Assembly: GCA_947095585.1 (NCBI GenBank)
Contig: OX352761.1
Coordinates: 136,926,277-136,990,276 of the forward strand
Source of the DNA: Nephrocerus scutellatus
Lineage: Eukaryota; Arthropoda; Insecta; Diptera; Pipunculidae
Reading direction: 5' to 3'
DNA: 64,000 bases
Shown: positions 33,020 to 42,647 of the stretch, piece after piece
Layout of the letters: each line of letters begins with the position of its first letter
How positions within the stretch are numbered: position 1 is the stretch's first letter
Made by a program: the position numbers and the translations under genes
Notes under the pieces: model-generated
The model's database searches: none
What the model saw: the letters and a program-made list of their open reading frames with translations, nothing else
Told to the model about the DNA's origin: nothing

Positions 33020-35965
33020 TTGAGACATTCTCTTCTCAATTCGGTAAAAAGAAGCGGTAAGTTGTGTTTTGTGTGTTTGTTTGTTGTAGTTATGTGTGTT
33101 TTCAGAGTGGATCTCAGCAACATACGTGGGCTGAGAACGAATTCGTTCGCTGTGTTTAACCATGTACATGTCCACAGGCCAGCAATTCTGGCACTGAGTG
33201 AAACTCAGGTATTTGATAATTCTGATGCATCGGAATTTAATCTACCTGGGTATAGCTTGGTGCCATTATTTTTCCCTCGACGCGGACTCGCAATCTATGT
33301 TCGTAGAGATGTTGCGTTTCAGCTTTTGCCTCATTTTAGCCAAAGTTCCAATCCGGAATTCAATTTCATTTGGCTCAAAGTAAAGGTACATGAGCGCAAC
33401 ATTTACTACTGTTTCCTTTACAGAAGCCCCCACTTAGACAGTGTTTCAACTCAGAGCGAGTTTGATGCACTGTCTGATTCCATCTTAAGAATTGGAAATC
33501 GTAAAAATGAAATCGTTATTGCGGGCGATTTCAATGTACACAATTCTGGGTGGCTTCGCCATTCTGGCCAGACAACACTCGAAGGAAGGTGTGTTGAGTT
33601 ATTCGCTGAGTTTAATCACCTTACTCAGCTTGTAAATGAGCCTACACGAATACCTGACATTGCAAATCATTCCGCAAACACCCTAGACTTGTTCCTTACC
33701 TCTCGTCCTGATAAATACTTCGTCAATGTATCATCGCCCCTAGGCTCATCAGACCATTGTGTAGTATCAGCTAATTTCTCATTAATAAACCACGTAGTTA
33801 GAGAAAAAACTCCCAAAAAAATAGTATGGCAATACGAGAAAGCCAATTGGGACGGCCTTAACAACTTCTTTGGGAGTTATAACTGGTCGCTATTGTTTCG
33901 CGATAGCAACGTGGATGCCGCCGCTGATGCAATAACAAACATCATTCTTATTGGTATGAGAAAGTTTATCCCTTTTAGGAATAAATCTATCAAATCAAAG
34001 GAAGATGGATGGTATGACTTGAGCTGTAAAGAGGCTTCTAGGATTAGAGAGGTATGCTTTCGGTTTTACAAAGCAAACCCTTCCGAGGAAAACCGAAAAA
34101 AGTTTAAACGAGCAAGAAATGATTGCAATGCCCATCTTCGGCGAGTCAAATTCGCCTACGACCGAAAATTAAGGCAAAAAATACTACAATGTCCCATAGG
34201 TAGTAAAAATTTTTGGTCTTTCGTGAAAAGAATCAAAAATTCAGCCTCGTCGTCGATTCCAACGCTCATTTATAATGACATTCCAGTTGTCAGCTCTATG
34301 GACAAGGCCAATCTGTTTGCTGCGCATTTCGCAGCTAGCTCTACGCTTCCAGATTGTGCATTGCCGCCTCCTGCACCTCAGAGTATTGAACACTCTATGG
34401 GACAGATATTTTTTCGTACTCGTGCAGTTGCTAGAGTTTTAAATGATCTTAACACATACAAATCCGCTGGTCCAGATGGTATTTCTCCATTAGTTCTGAA
34501 GAGGTGTTCTTCCAAGCTGGCATTACCATTGCGTAAGCTTTTCCATCTATCCTACTCTTCTGGACTCTTCCCGAGAAGTTGGAAAACAGCATTTGTCCAG
34601 CCCATACCCAAAAAAGGCGAACCGTCGTCTCCTTCTTCGTACCGACCCATAGCACTTACATCCATTCTTTCCAAGGTCATGGAAACGCTGATCAATTATC
34701 AGCTTAAGAAATATCTTGAAACCAACGTAATCCTTAGTGACCGGCAGTATGGGTTTCGTGGGCAACGTTCTACTGGTGATTTGATGGTTTATCTCACCGA
34801 ACAGTGGAACCGATCTTTGCATCATTTTGGAGAAAGCAAAGCTGTTGCACTCGATATTTCAAAGGCATTTGACAGAGTTTGGCATCAAGCTCTTTTGTCT
34901 AAAATGCGTGCTTATGGTGTCGATGATAAACTGCTTCAATGGATTAGAAGCTATCTTTTGGACCGCTCAATTCAAGTTGTTTTAGACGGTTTCAAATCTG
35001 AAATACACCACATAAATGCTGGCGTTCCCCAGGGCTCTGTTCTGTCCCCGACACTCTTCCTCATTTTTATTAATGATCTCTTATCTGTGACTTCTAATCC
35101 AATTCACTCTTTCGCTGACGACAGCACTCTCAGCTTCTCATATAAGTTTGAGGAACGTCCCTCCACCTCTGATGTGGAACTCAAACAACATCGTATGTTA
35201 AGCACGTTAAATTCTGACCTTGACAGCATAATACAATGGGGAGAAAACAATCGAGTAGAATTTAACGCTTCCAAAACCCAATGCTGTCTCCTGTCGTCCA
35301 AGCGAATCCTAAACCCCATGCCATTATCCATGAATGGCACTTGCATCGAGGAAACTGAAAAACTCGCAATTCTCGGTATGTGCGTTAACGACAAGCTTCG
35401 TTGGAATGACCACATATTTACCGTCGCTAAAAATGCTGCGAAATGTTTAGGTTTTCTAGCCCGGTGCAAGAAATATTTCACTCCCTCTGATCTGGCTACC
35501 ATTTACAAGGCTTTTATTCGCCCAAAACTTGAGTACAATTGCCATATCTGGTCTGGTGCGCCTAAGACTACTTTGCATCAGCTAGATAGAATACAAAACC
35601 GCGCGATAAAACTTATCGGTGACGAAAATATAGCGAAATCGATTGATTCGCTTGAACACCGCAGGAACGTTTCTTGCTTGTCACTATTTTATCGCTTCTT
35701 CTACCAGCGGTGCTCAAGAGAAATAGCCAGCTGCATGCCACCTCTCCTTGAATTCAACCGCAATACTCGTGGCGCTCTAAATGCTCATCAGTTTACCCTT
35801 AAGCCCATCTTCGGACGTACAGTTAAATTCAGGGATTCGTTCTTCAGCCGTACAACTCGTATGTGGAATGCTCTGCCAAGCTCTGTCTTCCCACATCACT
35901 ATGATCCACAGGCATTCAAAACACAAGCTCATAGACATCTCCTCTTTTCTCCTCCTCTTCCTTAA
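33020..35965 (+). CDS. LINE-B ORF2: endonuclease and reverse transcriptase, 981 aa
   Basis: The protein nicks genomic target DNA and copies the element RNA there. The N-terminal endonuclease covers residues 30-255: N34 (SNIRGLRTN), E61 (LSETQ), Y134 (LYRSP), D170 and N172 (AGDFNVH) and D245-H246 (SSDHCVV), all expected catalytic positions. RT spans about 475-760: SAGPDG (483-488), D613 in ALDISKAFDRVW, GVPQGSVLSP (669-678) and F-A-D-D (699-702). The C-terminal region holds GMCVNDKLRWNDH, FIRPKLEYNCHIW and HRRNVSCLSLFYRF. No zinc knuckle or RNase H was seen. The whole frame is open. M73-equivalent starts are absent, but an ATG at 33092 (residue 25) just before the endonuclease is an alternative start, since residues 1-24 look hydrophobic and non-conserved. 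Confidence 0.93.
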   Translation: MRHSLLNSVKRSGKLCFVCLFVVVMCVFRVDLSNIRGLRTNSFAVFNHVHVHRPAILALSETQVFDNSDASEFNLPGYSLVPLFFPRRGLAIYVRRDVAFQLLPHFSQSSNPEFNFIWLKVKVHERNIYYCFLYRSPHLDSVSTQSEFDALSDSILRIGNRKNEIVIAGDFNVHNSGWLRHSGQTTLEGRCVELFAEFNHLTQLVNEPTRIPDIANHSANTLDLFLTSRPDKYFVNVSSPLGSSDHCVVSANFSLINHVVREKTPKKIVWQYEKANWDGLNNFFGSYNWSLLFRDSNVDAAADAITNIILIGMRKFIPFRNKSIKSKEDGWYDLSCKEASRIREVCFRFYKANPSEENRKKFKRARNDCNAHLRRVKFAYDRKLRQKILQCPIGSKNFWSFVKRIKNSASSSIPTLIYNDIPVVSSMDKANLFAAHFAASSTLPDCALPPPAPQSIEHSMGQIFFRTRAVARVLNDLNTYKSAGPDGISPLVLKRCSSKLALPLRKLFHLSYSSGLFPRSWKTAFVQPIPKKGEPSSPSSYRPIALTSILSKVMETLINYQLKKYLETNVILSDRQYGFRGQRSTGDLMVYLTEQWNRSLHHFGESKAVALDISKAFDRVWHQALLSKMRAYGVDDKLLQWIRSYLLDRSIQVVLDGFKSEIHHINAGVPQGSVLSPTLFLIFINDLLSVTSNPIHSFADDSTLSFSYKFEERPSTSDVELKQHRMLSTLNSDLDSIIQWGENNRVEFNASKTQCCLLSSKRILNPMPLSMNGTCIEETEKLAILGMCVNDKLRWNDHIFTVAKNAAKCLGFLARCKKYFTPSDLATIYKAFIRPKLEYNCHIWSGAPKTTLHQLDRIQNRAIKLIGDENIAKSIDSLEHRRNVSCLSLFYRFFYQRCSREIASCMPPLLEFNRNTRGALNAHQFTLKPIFGRTVKFRDSFFSRTTRMWNALPSSVFPHHYDPQAFKTQAHRHLLFSPPLP

Positions 35966-36001
35966 CGCCCACGCTGTGCCAAGCATATAGCCGAGCATTA
36001 T

Positions 36002-36018
36002 AAGGGTGCGAACCCCTT
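36002..36018 (+). other. Possible stem-loop in the LINE-B 3' UTR
   Basis: AAGGGT and ACCCCTT can pair around a GCGA loop (a GNRA tetraloop) with one bulged C, 21 bases before the poly(A). Hairpins near LINE 3' ends can guide reverse transcriptase, but no function is shown here. Confidence 0.35.
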
Positions 36019-36037
36019 GAAGCGTGCGCGAATTATA

Positions 36038-36039
<2 letters not shown>

Positions 36040-36072
<33 letters not shown>
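36040..36072 (+). repeat. Poly(A) tail of LINE-B, 33 A
   Basis: An uninterrupted A run follows ATTATAAT at the element's 3' end. A run this long and pure suggests recent insertion, because such tracts shorten and mutate quickly. Confidence 0.9.
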
Positions 36073-36077
<5 letters not shown>

Positions 36078-36099
36078 TTTATTTAATTTGGCTTTTCCC

Positions 36100-36260
36100 G
36101 TCTGTCTTTGAAGTGCTTTTCAACCAACTTTTACACGACCCAGAGAGCTGAAATTGTGTGAGCAGCTTGCAATATAATCTTTGAAATAAGCCCCCATCGC
36201 TTCGACTTCTTTGAGGTCCTTTTGGCTTAGTGTTATGGGCCATTTCCTAAATCCCGCGTG
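36100..36260 (+). repeat. Dispersed repeat (TTTGAGGTCCTTT / CGCGTGTGA family), copy 1
   Basis: Blocks CAACTTTTACACGACC, GAGAGCTGAAATTGTGTGAG, ACTTCTTTGAGGTCCTTTT and CCCGCGTGTGACGTG recur at 45310-45630 in similar but not identical order. No coding potential; family unknown. Confidence 0.55.
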
Positions 36261-36717
36261 TGACGTGATTAGCGTTTAGCGCAAGATAGCGTGGAAGTAT
36301 TGTTAAACTGAAATCGTTAGGCAAGGCGCTCACTGAAGTAGTGGCGAGGTATTGGAATTGTGCGTGTCATAGGGAACATTTGGCGTGGCGATGGAATAGT
36401 GGCGAAGCGGTATGAAAGCAATTTAACGCTCAAAGCAGTGGCAAACAACGTACGGTAGCACAGATTCATCAGTTCTTAAAATGTCGTCCTCAAAGGATGA
36501 AGATGCTCTTTTATTTGTAAATGCTAAAAATCATGAGAAAATGAAAAAACACTATTGGGTTCATCCTCTCTGGCAGAAAAATAAAAAAGAATTTTGAATG
36601 TTTAACGTTTAACATTTACAAAAAGGATTTGAACTTGGACGGCTGAAAAATTAAACTTTTCTATCGAATGAAGAAAGTGACATTTTGCAAGTTACTGATA
36701 AAACTAGGCCTTATACT

Positions 36718-37805
36718 TCAAAATACCTTGTTACAATGCAAAATCCACATACGTAGTTGTTTGAGTTCCTCATGAGAAGTGGAAGGACGTTCCTTAAACT
36801 TATATGAGAAGCTAAGAGTGCTGTCGCTAGCGAAAGAGTGAATTGGATTAGAAGTAGTGGACAAGAGATTATTAATAAAAATGAGAAAAGGTGTCGGGGA
36901 CAAAACAGAGCCCTGGGGAACGCCAGCATTTATGTGATCTACTTTAGACTTGAAACCGTCCAATACAACTTGAATCAAGCGATCCACAAGATAGCTTCTA
37001 ATCCAATGAAGCAGTTTATCATCGACTCCATAAGCACGCATTTTGGACAAAAGAGCTTGATGCCAAACTCTGTCAAATGCCCTGGAAATATCGAGTGCAA
37101 CAGCTTTGGTTTCACACCAAATTGACGCAAAGACCGGTTCCACTTTTAAAATCACCAGTAGAACGTTGCCCACGAAATCCGTAATGCCGGTCACTATGGA
37201 TTTCATTAGTTTCAAGATATTTCGTGAGCTGAAAATTGATCAGCGATTCCATGACCTTGAAAAGAATAGATTAAGTGCTATGGGTCGGCACGAAGAAGGA
37301 GACGACTTTCTTTTCACGAATGACCAAAAAATGTTACTACCTTTGGGACATTGTAGTATTTTTTCCCTCAATTTTTGGTCGTAGGCGAATTTGACTTGCC
37401 AAATATGGGCATTGCAATTCTGACGAGTCAAGGGTGTTTGCAGAATGATTTGCAATGTCAGGTATTCGTGTAGGCTCATTTATAAGTTGAGTAAGGTGAT
37501 TAAACTCAGCGAATAACTCAACACACCTTCCTTCGGGTGCTGTCTGGGTGCAAAATGGCCCCCAGAATTGTTTACATTGAAATCGCCCGCAATAACGATT
37601 TCAGTTTTACGATGTTTTGTGACAATTCTTAAGATTGAATCAGACAGTGCATCAAACTCGCTCTGAGTTGAAACACTGTCTAAGTGGGGGCTCCTGTAAA
37701 GAAAACAGTAGTAGATGTGGCGCTCTTGTACCTATACTTTGAGCCAAATGCAATTGATTTCCGGTTTGGAATTTTGGCTGAATTGAGGTAAAAGCTGAAA
37801 CGCAG
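36718..37805 (-). mobile_element. LINE-B copy with internal deletions and a dead catalytic site
   Basis: The minus strand retains endonuclease sequence near 37800-37450 (IVIAGDFNV-like) and linker 'NCNAHIWQVKFAYDQKLREK' near 37420. It jumps from FWSFVKR directly to SSPSSCRPIAL (about 130 residues deleted). RT follows with ALDISRAFDRVWHQALLSK and GVPQGSVLSPTPF. The polymerase motif reads F-A-S-D, so one catalytic aspartate is lost. The element is truncated at both ends, the 5' side abutting a composite-repeat piece. Confidence 0.85.
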
Positions 37806-37910
37806 CATCACTCCGGACATACACATGTTTTCAAAGTTTCAATATAATCGGACTTTGGGAAGTGGGTTAAAGGTTCATCGCAAGATTCCACCACCGAACG
37901 AACGCAAACA
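37805..37910 (+). repeat. Piece of the ~118-bp composite repeat (3' part)
   Basis: ACATACACATGTTTTCAAAG, TTTCAATATAATCGGACTTT and GGGAAGTGGGTTAAAGGTTC match the last full unit of copies 17203-17994 and 47741-48385, ending before the GCGAAGTTAATAT terminus. Confidence 0.65.
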
Positions 37911-40149
37911 ATGGACTTTTTCCAGCAAATCCTTGCTGAAAATGACAACAAAAGTCATTCTATCAGCTGAGATGCAGGAAACATACCCCTTTCCTTGAAA
38001 GGGGGAAACTAATAACTGGCGGGCCATTTTAAAGACGAACAAACGCACAATTTGAACGATTCAAGAAATTGTAACTATTCGAAAGCGTTAAAAAAAAATT
38101 AGAAAACTGCTGGACAAAGAGTATCGAGCTAATGGATGGATTCTTTTCCAAAAAACGTTGTTTTCTTGTCTAGGGAATGTGTACTTATCACTCTGCTTAC
38201 TTTGTTTTGTTTCTCTAATCAAAGTTATTTCTTTTACGTTTTAAGAAAACAGACAGAACTGAGATGGGTCTTTCACATACACATATGTGATTGACTGCTA
38301 TGAAGTTAGGTTATGGTAAATACTACGGTAGTTAATACTATATACAACTTTTAATTGGTTTACCATTGCTGTGTCATATAAGATTAAAAAAAAAAACTAC
38401 TTTAAATCTTAAAATAAAAGAACAGAGCAGAAAGATCGTTGAATTAAAATTCACTTTGTTTATTATTTGTTTGGTTTTGGTGCTTTTATGTTGGCATGTG
38501 AACAGAGAGAACATCGGATCCACCTCAAATAAAGGATCATAAAATAAAATATTTTCCTGTCGCCTGTTGCCTGTCGCTATTCAGAGTGAGCTGCATCAAA
38601 TAAATCAGACGCAGAACACTTTTCCAGTCACCACGTAATTTTGGCATCCCTACTCCTGACAATAATTAAACACTTTGTAACACAAATTGCTACTTTCTTT
38701 CGTGCTGTCGATGGTTTAAAGGAACGATGCACGATGGCGTCAAAAGCGCAAAAAATTGGTTATATAACGCTTAAAATGCGTTGTGTCCTTTTTTATAAAT
38801 TTTTTTTTACAATTCTATTTGCACAGCTACCTGTGATGTTGGATTCGGCTGCTGACAGTTGGTCTGCTCCGTTTAAAGAAAAAAAATTATTTAATTTGAG
38901 TTTTGCGCTAGAAGTAAGGCTTTAGGGTGGAGGGGACAAGGAGGCGCAATCGGCTGAACGAGTGCGGTCATTTGAACATGACTCCTGGGGTCGCTTGCCG
39001 TTTGCACGTGTACAAATGCAAACGCCACCGCCATTCGCTATCATGACGGCCTGACAGTTGCCACAAAGCTCACAAACAAATCGCTCATTGGAATAAAGAA
39101 GGAGAGTAAATGCAATAAAAAAATATAAACAGAATGCAGTGGAGACTAGAGACTGGCTTGGTTGGCTCATACACAGACATGAAATTTGCTTCGCGTCGCG
39201 CGTATAATTGAAAATAACCCATGAACAGGACAACAGCTCAGAAGGATTTTTTATTTGTTGGTTTATTTGTTTCCAGTTAAATTGTTGGAACTATTGCTGG
39301 GTTGTGGTAGTCGTTCGTGCCTATCCTGTGCACAGGAAACACCGCTCAATGTAAAAAAAAAATTGTTTGCTTCTTGGTGGGAATTTCCAATGATTCTATT
39401 ATTTTACCGCTTGTTTTTGCGTTATTTGATCTGTTTGTGATTTTGCTATTAATTTTATGAGATTAAGCCACGCGCCAATGTGAAGCGGTCGGTCGTGATA
39501 AAAGGATATGCTGGTGAGAGGGACAAAAATAGGACGAAAACAACCAAGATGAACAATCTAGGCATACAACAGTGCATGTTGTTCGTTCAATTGTTGGCAT
39601 TTTAGTTGCAAATGCAAGCAATAACACGCATTGAACTGACACGTCGAGTAGATTTTTTTTTGTGCATTCTCACTTGGCTGTGAATCTCCGTTCATTTCTG
39701 TTGCTCTGAACCCACAGCAATATTCGTTTGTTGCCGTTATTTTATATCAGCAGTAACATCAATAGACAAGTGCATCTGTTTCTCTAAACCTCACGATTGT
39801 GTTGATGGTCACGCGGGATACACCCGAAAATATTTTCATTTTGTGACAAATAATTGCGCGAAAAAAAACTATCCAGAAACAAAAATGATACATTTGAGCT
39901 AAATTCGTACTAATTGATTTACATTTTTGTTGGTAGACTGCTGGCTAATCACTCATATAATTAGATTCCAAGATGTAGTTCTGCTACAAGGGCACTAAAT
40001 AATTAAACTTGATATAAATAGTTAATGAGAACTAGTGGCCGGTAGCAGGAAAACACCAATGTGAATACTGGTTTATTTATACTGGCGTTTATTAAACCGA
40101 ATTCCTGCAATTTTTTCCCAAAGCTGTTGGGAATTCATAATATTAACCC
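37911..40149. other. No supported gene
   Basis: Ordinary AT-rich sequence. Frames at 38641-38925, 38922-39233 and 39255-39440 have no domains. The minus-strand frame at 38922-39233 has hydrophobic stretches, but splice or promoter context is lacking. Confidence 0.45.
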
Positions 40150-40412
40150 TGAAAGTTTACAATTTAGTTTAGTATTTGTTGCAAAGTCTATTGAATCATT
40201 TAACCCTTAAAGTATACAACGAAAGGTAATGGTTGAAATGGAATGTTTGCTGCAATATTTATTGATTTACGAAACCCTTTAAGTATACAATGAGATGTAA
40301 TAATCATTGCAATATTTATTGAATGATGTAACCACTAAAGTATACAATGAAATGTAATGATTGTTGCAATATTTATTAAAAAATGCTACCTTTTAAGTAT
40401 TTATAATGTCAT
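40150..40412. repeat. Tandem repeat, unit about 57 bp, five degenerate copies
   Basis: Units can be anchored on AAAGT(A/T)TACAA at 40152, 40209, 40280, 40337 and 40394, giving spacings of 57, 71, 57 and 57. Each unit also contains a TGTTGCAATATTTATTGA-like block. The 71-base unit has an insertion of about 14 bases. Confidence 0.8.
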
Positions 40413-40499
40413 TATAATCAATTAATTATTATTAATTATTTTACCTCAGAACTTTTTTTATTTAGATATTGGATCTTCCAATTTAGGAACTAACGCACT

Positions 40500-41890
40500 A
40501 ATTAATTACAATCTAACTTAGTTGGAGCTAAACATTGTGATTGGTGAAAAAGTTATAAAATTATACTTTTAAATCTTTTCAGCCTGTTCTGAGTGCTGAT
40601 GTAGAAGTTCATTAATAAGGGGGTTAGGATGACAGTTAAGTTTTAATGTATACTTCAATTTTTGAATGTAGAATAGTCGGGATACTCTGGTCTCAATGCA
40701 GCAGGGAGTTTCTAAAGTACTATGCTGCACCATTGATTGTTCTTAGGATTCTGGACTGCAACCGTTGCAAGTGCTGAGCCCCAGAGCTATATGCCATATG
40801 TTCATATTGGCTTGATGATTGCTTTATAGAGAAGGAATTTGTTATCTAGGGTTGATGGTAGAGTGTTTTTTGAGTTTGACTTGATTGCGTTTAGACTCAA
40901 TGTATTTTCTCCAGGTAAGCCGTCTGTCTTACTTCATATCTTTATTTTGAGGAATTAATGTGTTGTTGAGAGTGATAAGTGGGCAGTCCTCTTGCCTTAA
41001 GGCAAAAGTGATGTGTGTGCTTTTCGTCTCGTCCACTTTAATTCTCCAAGTGGTTAACCAGAGTTTGAGTATTTTTTGTAGTTATTTAGGTTAAGAAAAG
41101 CTGATTTGGGGTCGCTGTGGGTGCTTAGTACCGTGGTGTCATCCGCAAAGGTTGTTGTTGTCCATCGGAAGGTCTAATGTAAAAAATATGTATACGAGTG
41201 GGCAAAGGACACTTCCTTGGGGGACACCCGCTCTTATGCAGTGGTCTTTCGATATAAAGGATTTGCAATTTATCTTAAAGTGGCGGTGTAAGTTTTGTGG
41301 CAAAAGTTTATTTATTTTATGAATGCCCATGGTGCCAAACATTGTCGAACGCTTGTGCAACGTCAAGAAACCCAGCCTCATAGTACTGTCTATTATGGTA
41401 GGCTCTTTTAGGCTCATCTACTATACCCTGTGGACCTGGTCGATCGTGCTTAGCTCCGAATCCGAACTGGTGTGTAGGTATTATTCCTTCCTTTTTCAAA
41501 CACGGAGTAATTTTCCCTAATAGTAGTTTCACGAAGACTTTGTATAGTAAAGGTAATAAACTTATGGGTCGATAAGACGATACAGGGGTAGGGATCATGA
41601 TTATCTTCGACGCCTTCCAAGGTTGGGGGTAGTAGCCTAGGCTTTGCATTGTGGATTGCAACATGTGGGAGTTCAATTAACATTTTCCCTGTAATTATGT
41701 CGTAACCTGGTGCCTTCTTGGGTTATATTTCATTCTTTAGAGAATGGAGGGTTTGGATGTGGCGGAGATTGCTGCAAGTGTTAGTGTTTGGTTGAATGCG
41801 AGTATTGCAGTATCTAAGTCCTCGTGTTGCATCATAGGAGTTAACGGGTTGAGATGAAAGCTTATCTTTTTTAATAAAATGTCTTCCAAA
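40500..41890 (-). mobile_element. Decayed Jockey-clade LINE (RT and C-terminus)
   Basis: The minus strand reads MNSHMLQSTMQSLGYYPQPW, SSYRPISLLPLLYKVFVKLL, then IIPTHQFGFGAKHDRPGPQ, FLDVAQAFDNVWHHG, IRAGVPQGSVLCPLVYIFFT and, in a shifted frame near 41125, FADDTTVLSTHSD. This is the Jockey-clade RT signature set in the correct order. After the FADD block the reading decays, but an LRRLQSRILRTI-like end is visible near 40770. The endonuclease part is missing. Confidence 0.82.
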
Positions 41891-42224
41891 GCCCAACAAC
41901 ATAAAAGGAAAGCCCGTAATTTTTAATTCACGCGGGAGTTATATTGAGTGGTCTGGTTTGCGATGATAATCCATTAAGCTAAGAGGAGGAGTTTCGTTGA
42001 CTTATTTTGAGTATAAAATTTATGGCAAAGGAGATAAGCATCCCAAGCCCAACCTCCCTGTATATTTTTAAAGAAGATGTGCTGACATTAGGTCTGTCTT
42101 TAGCTCTCATCAAAAATTACTTCTGCTTGTTATTTGCACTCATAGTTTAATAATTTTATGCTCGCAGGTAATAATTTGATTATGCAACTGTTATTATTTG
42201 TGATTTATCTTCTAAGGGCTAGGT

Positions 42225-42500
42225 AGGTAGGTAGGTAGAGTAGCGGTCCTCGCCGACTTGACGCTTGAGTGCGCCGTTTTGCTACCACAGTCCTTAGGAG
42301 ATCTCATGGAAGAAAATATGGTTATGTATAGTTATAGTTGTATCCCATCTGTAGCAATGGGTTACAATATCAAACCGGTTATGCCGTACTCTGAAAGCTC
42401 CTTCAGGTCGGCAAAGAAGAGATTACTCAATTTGTGGAAACGGAGAGCCGCAACGGCCGGACATCTAAGCAACTCCTGCAGAACGTAACAGTATCATAGT
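42225..42500 (-). mobile_element. 3' end of an I/LOA-type LINE with (CCTA)n tail
   Basis: The minus strand encodes a 'LLRCPAVAALRFHKL' block and 'FFADLKELSEYGITGL', the last conserved residues of the C-terminal region. A short spacer leads to (CCTA)n at 42224-42240. A simple-sequence tail directly after the last codons marks the true 3' end of the LINE. The upstream part is missing. Confidence 0.65.
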
Positions 42501-42522
42501 TTGTACCCGGATATAATTTTTG

Positions 42523-42647
42523 ATTTTGTAGCATAGTTATAGGCTTTTGTATTTAGTTGGTGTAAATGATATAACGAATAATGGTTTTTGTAGAATAGTT
42601 TTAGGCTTTTGTAGTTAGTTGGTGTATATGATATAACGAATAATATA
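42523..42647. repeat. 62-bp tandem duplication (2 diverged copies)
   Basis: TTTTGTAGCATAGTTATAGG from 42524 recurs at 42586 as TTTTGTAGAATAGTTTTAGG. GTTGGTGTAAATGATATAAC and CGAATAAT follow in both, with about five differences. Confidence 0.9.

Larger units (their letters stand above)
32745..36072 (+). mobile_element. LINE-B: non-LTR retrotransposon with intact ORF and poly(A) tail
   Basis: The element comprises a GC-richer leader (about 32745-33019), one long ORF (33020-35965), a 3' UTR of only about 74 bases and a run of 33 A at 36040-36072. The ORF carries an apurinic-type endonuclease and a reverse transcriptase. There is no RNase H and no ORF1 upstream. The architecture and poly(A) tail fit the Jockey/CR1-like groups. 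No target-site duplication was found around the tail, so the 5' border is uncertain and the copy may be 5' truncated upstream of ORF2. Five further damaged copies of this family occur in the window. Confidence 0.85.

Noticed and set aside
33057..33091. Apparent GTAAGT...TTGTAG mini-intron near the start of the LINE-B ORF
   Set aside because: About 35 bases is too short for an insect intron and the frame is open without it.
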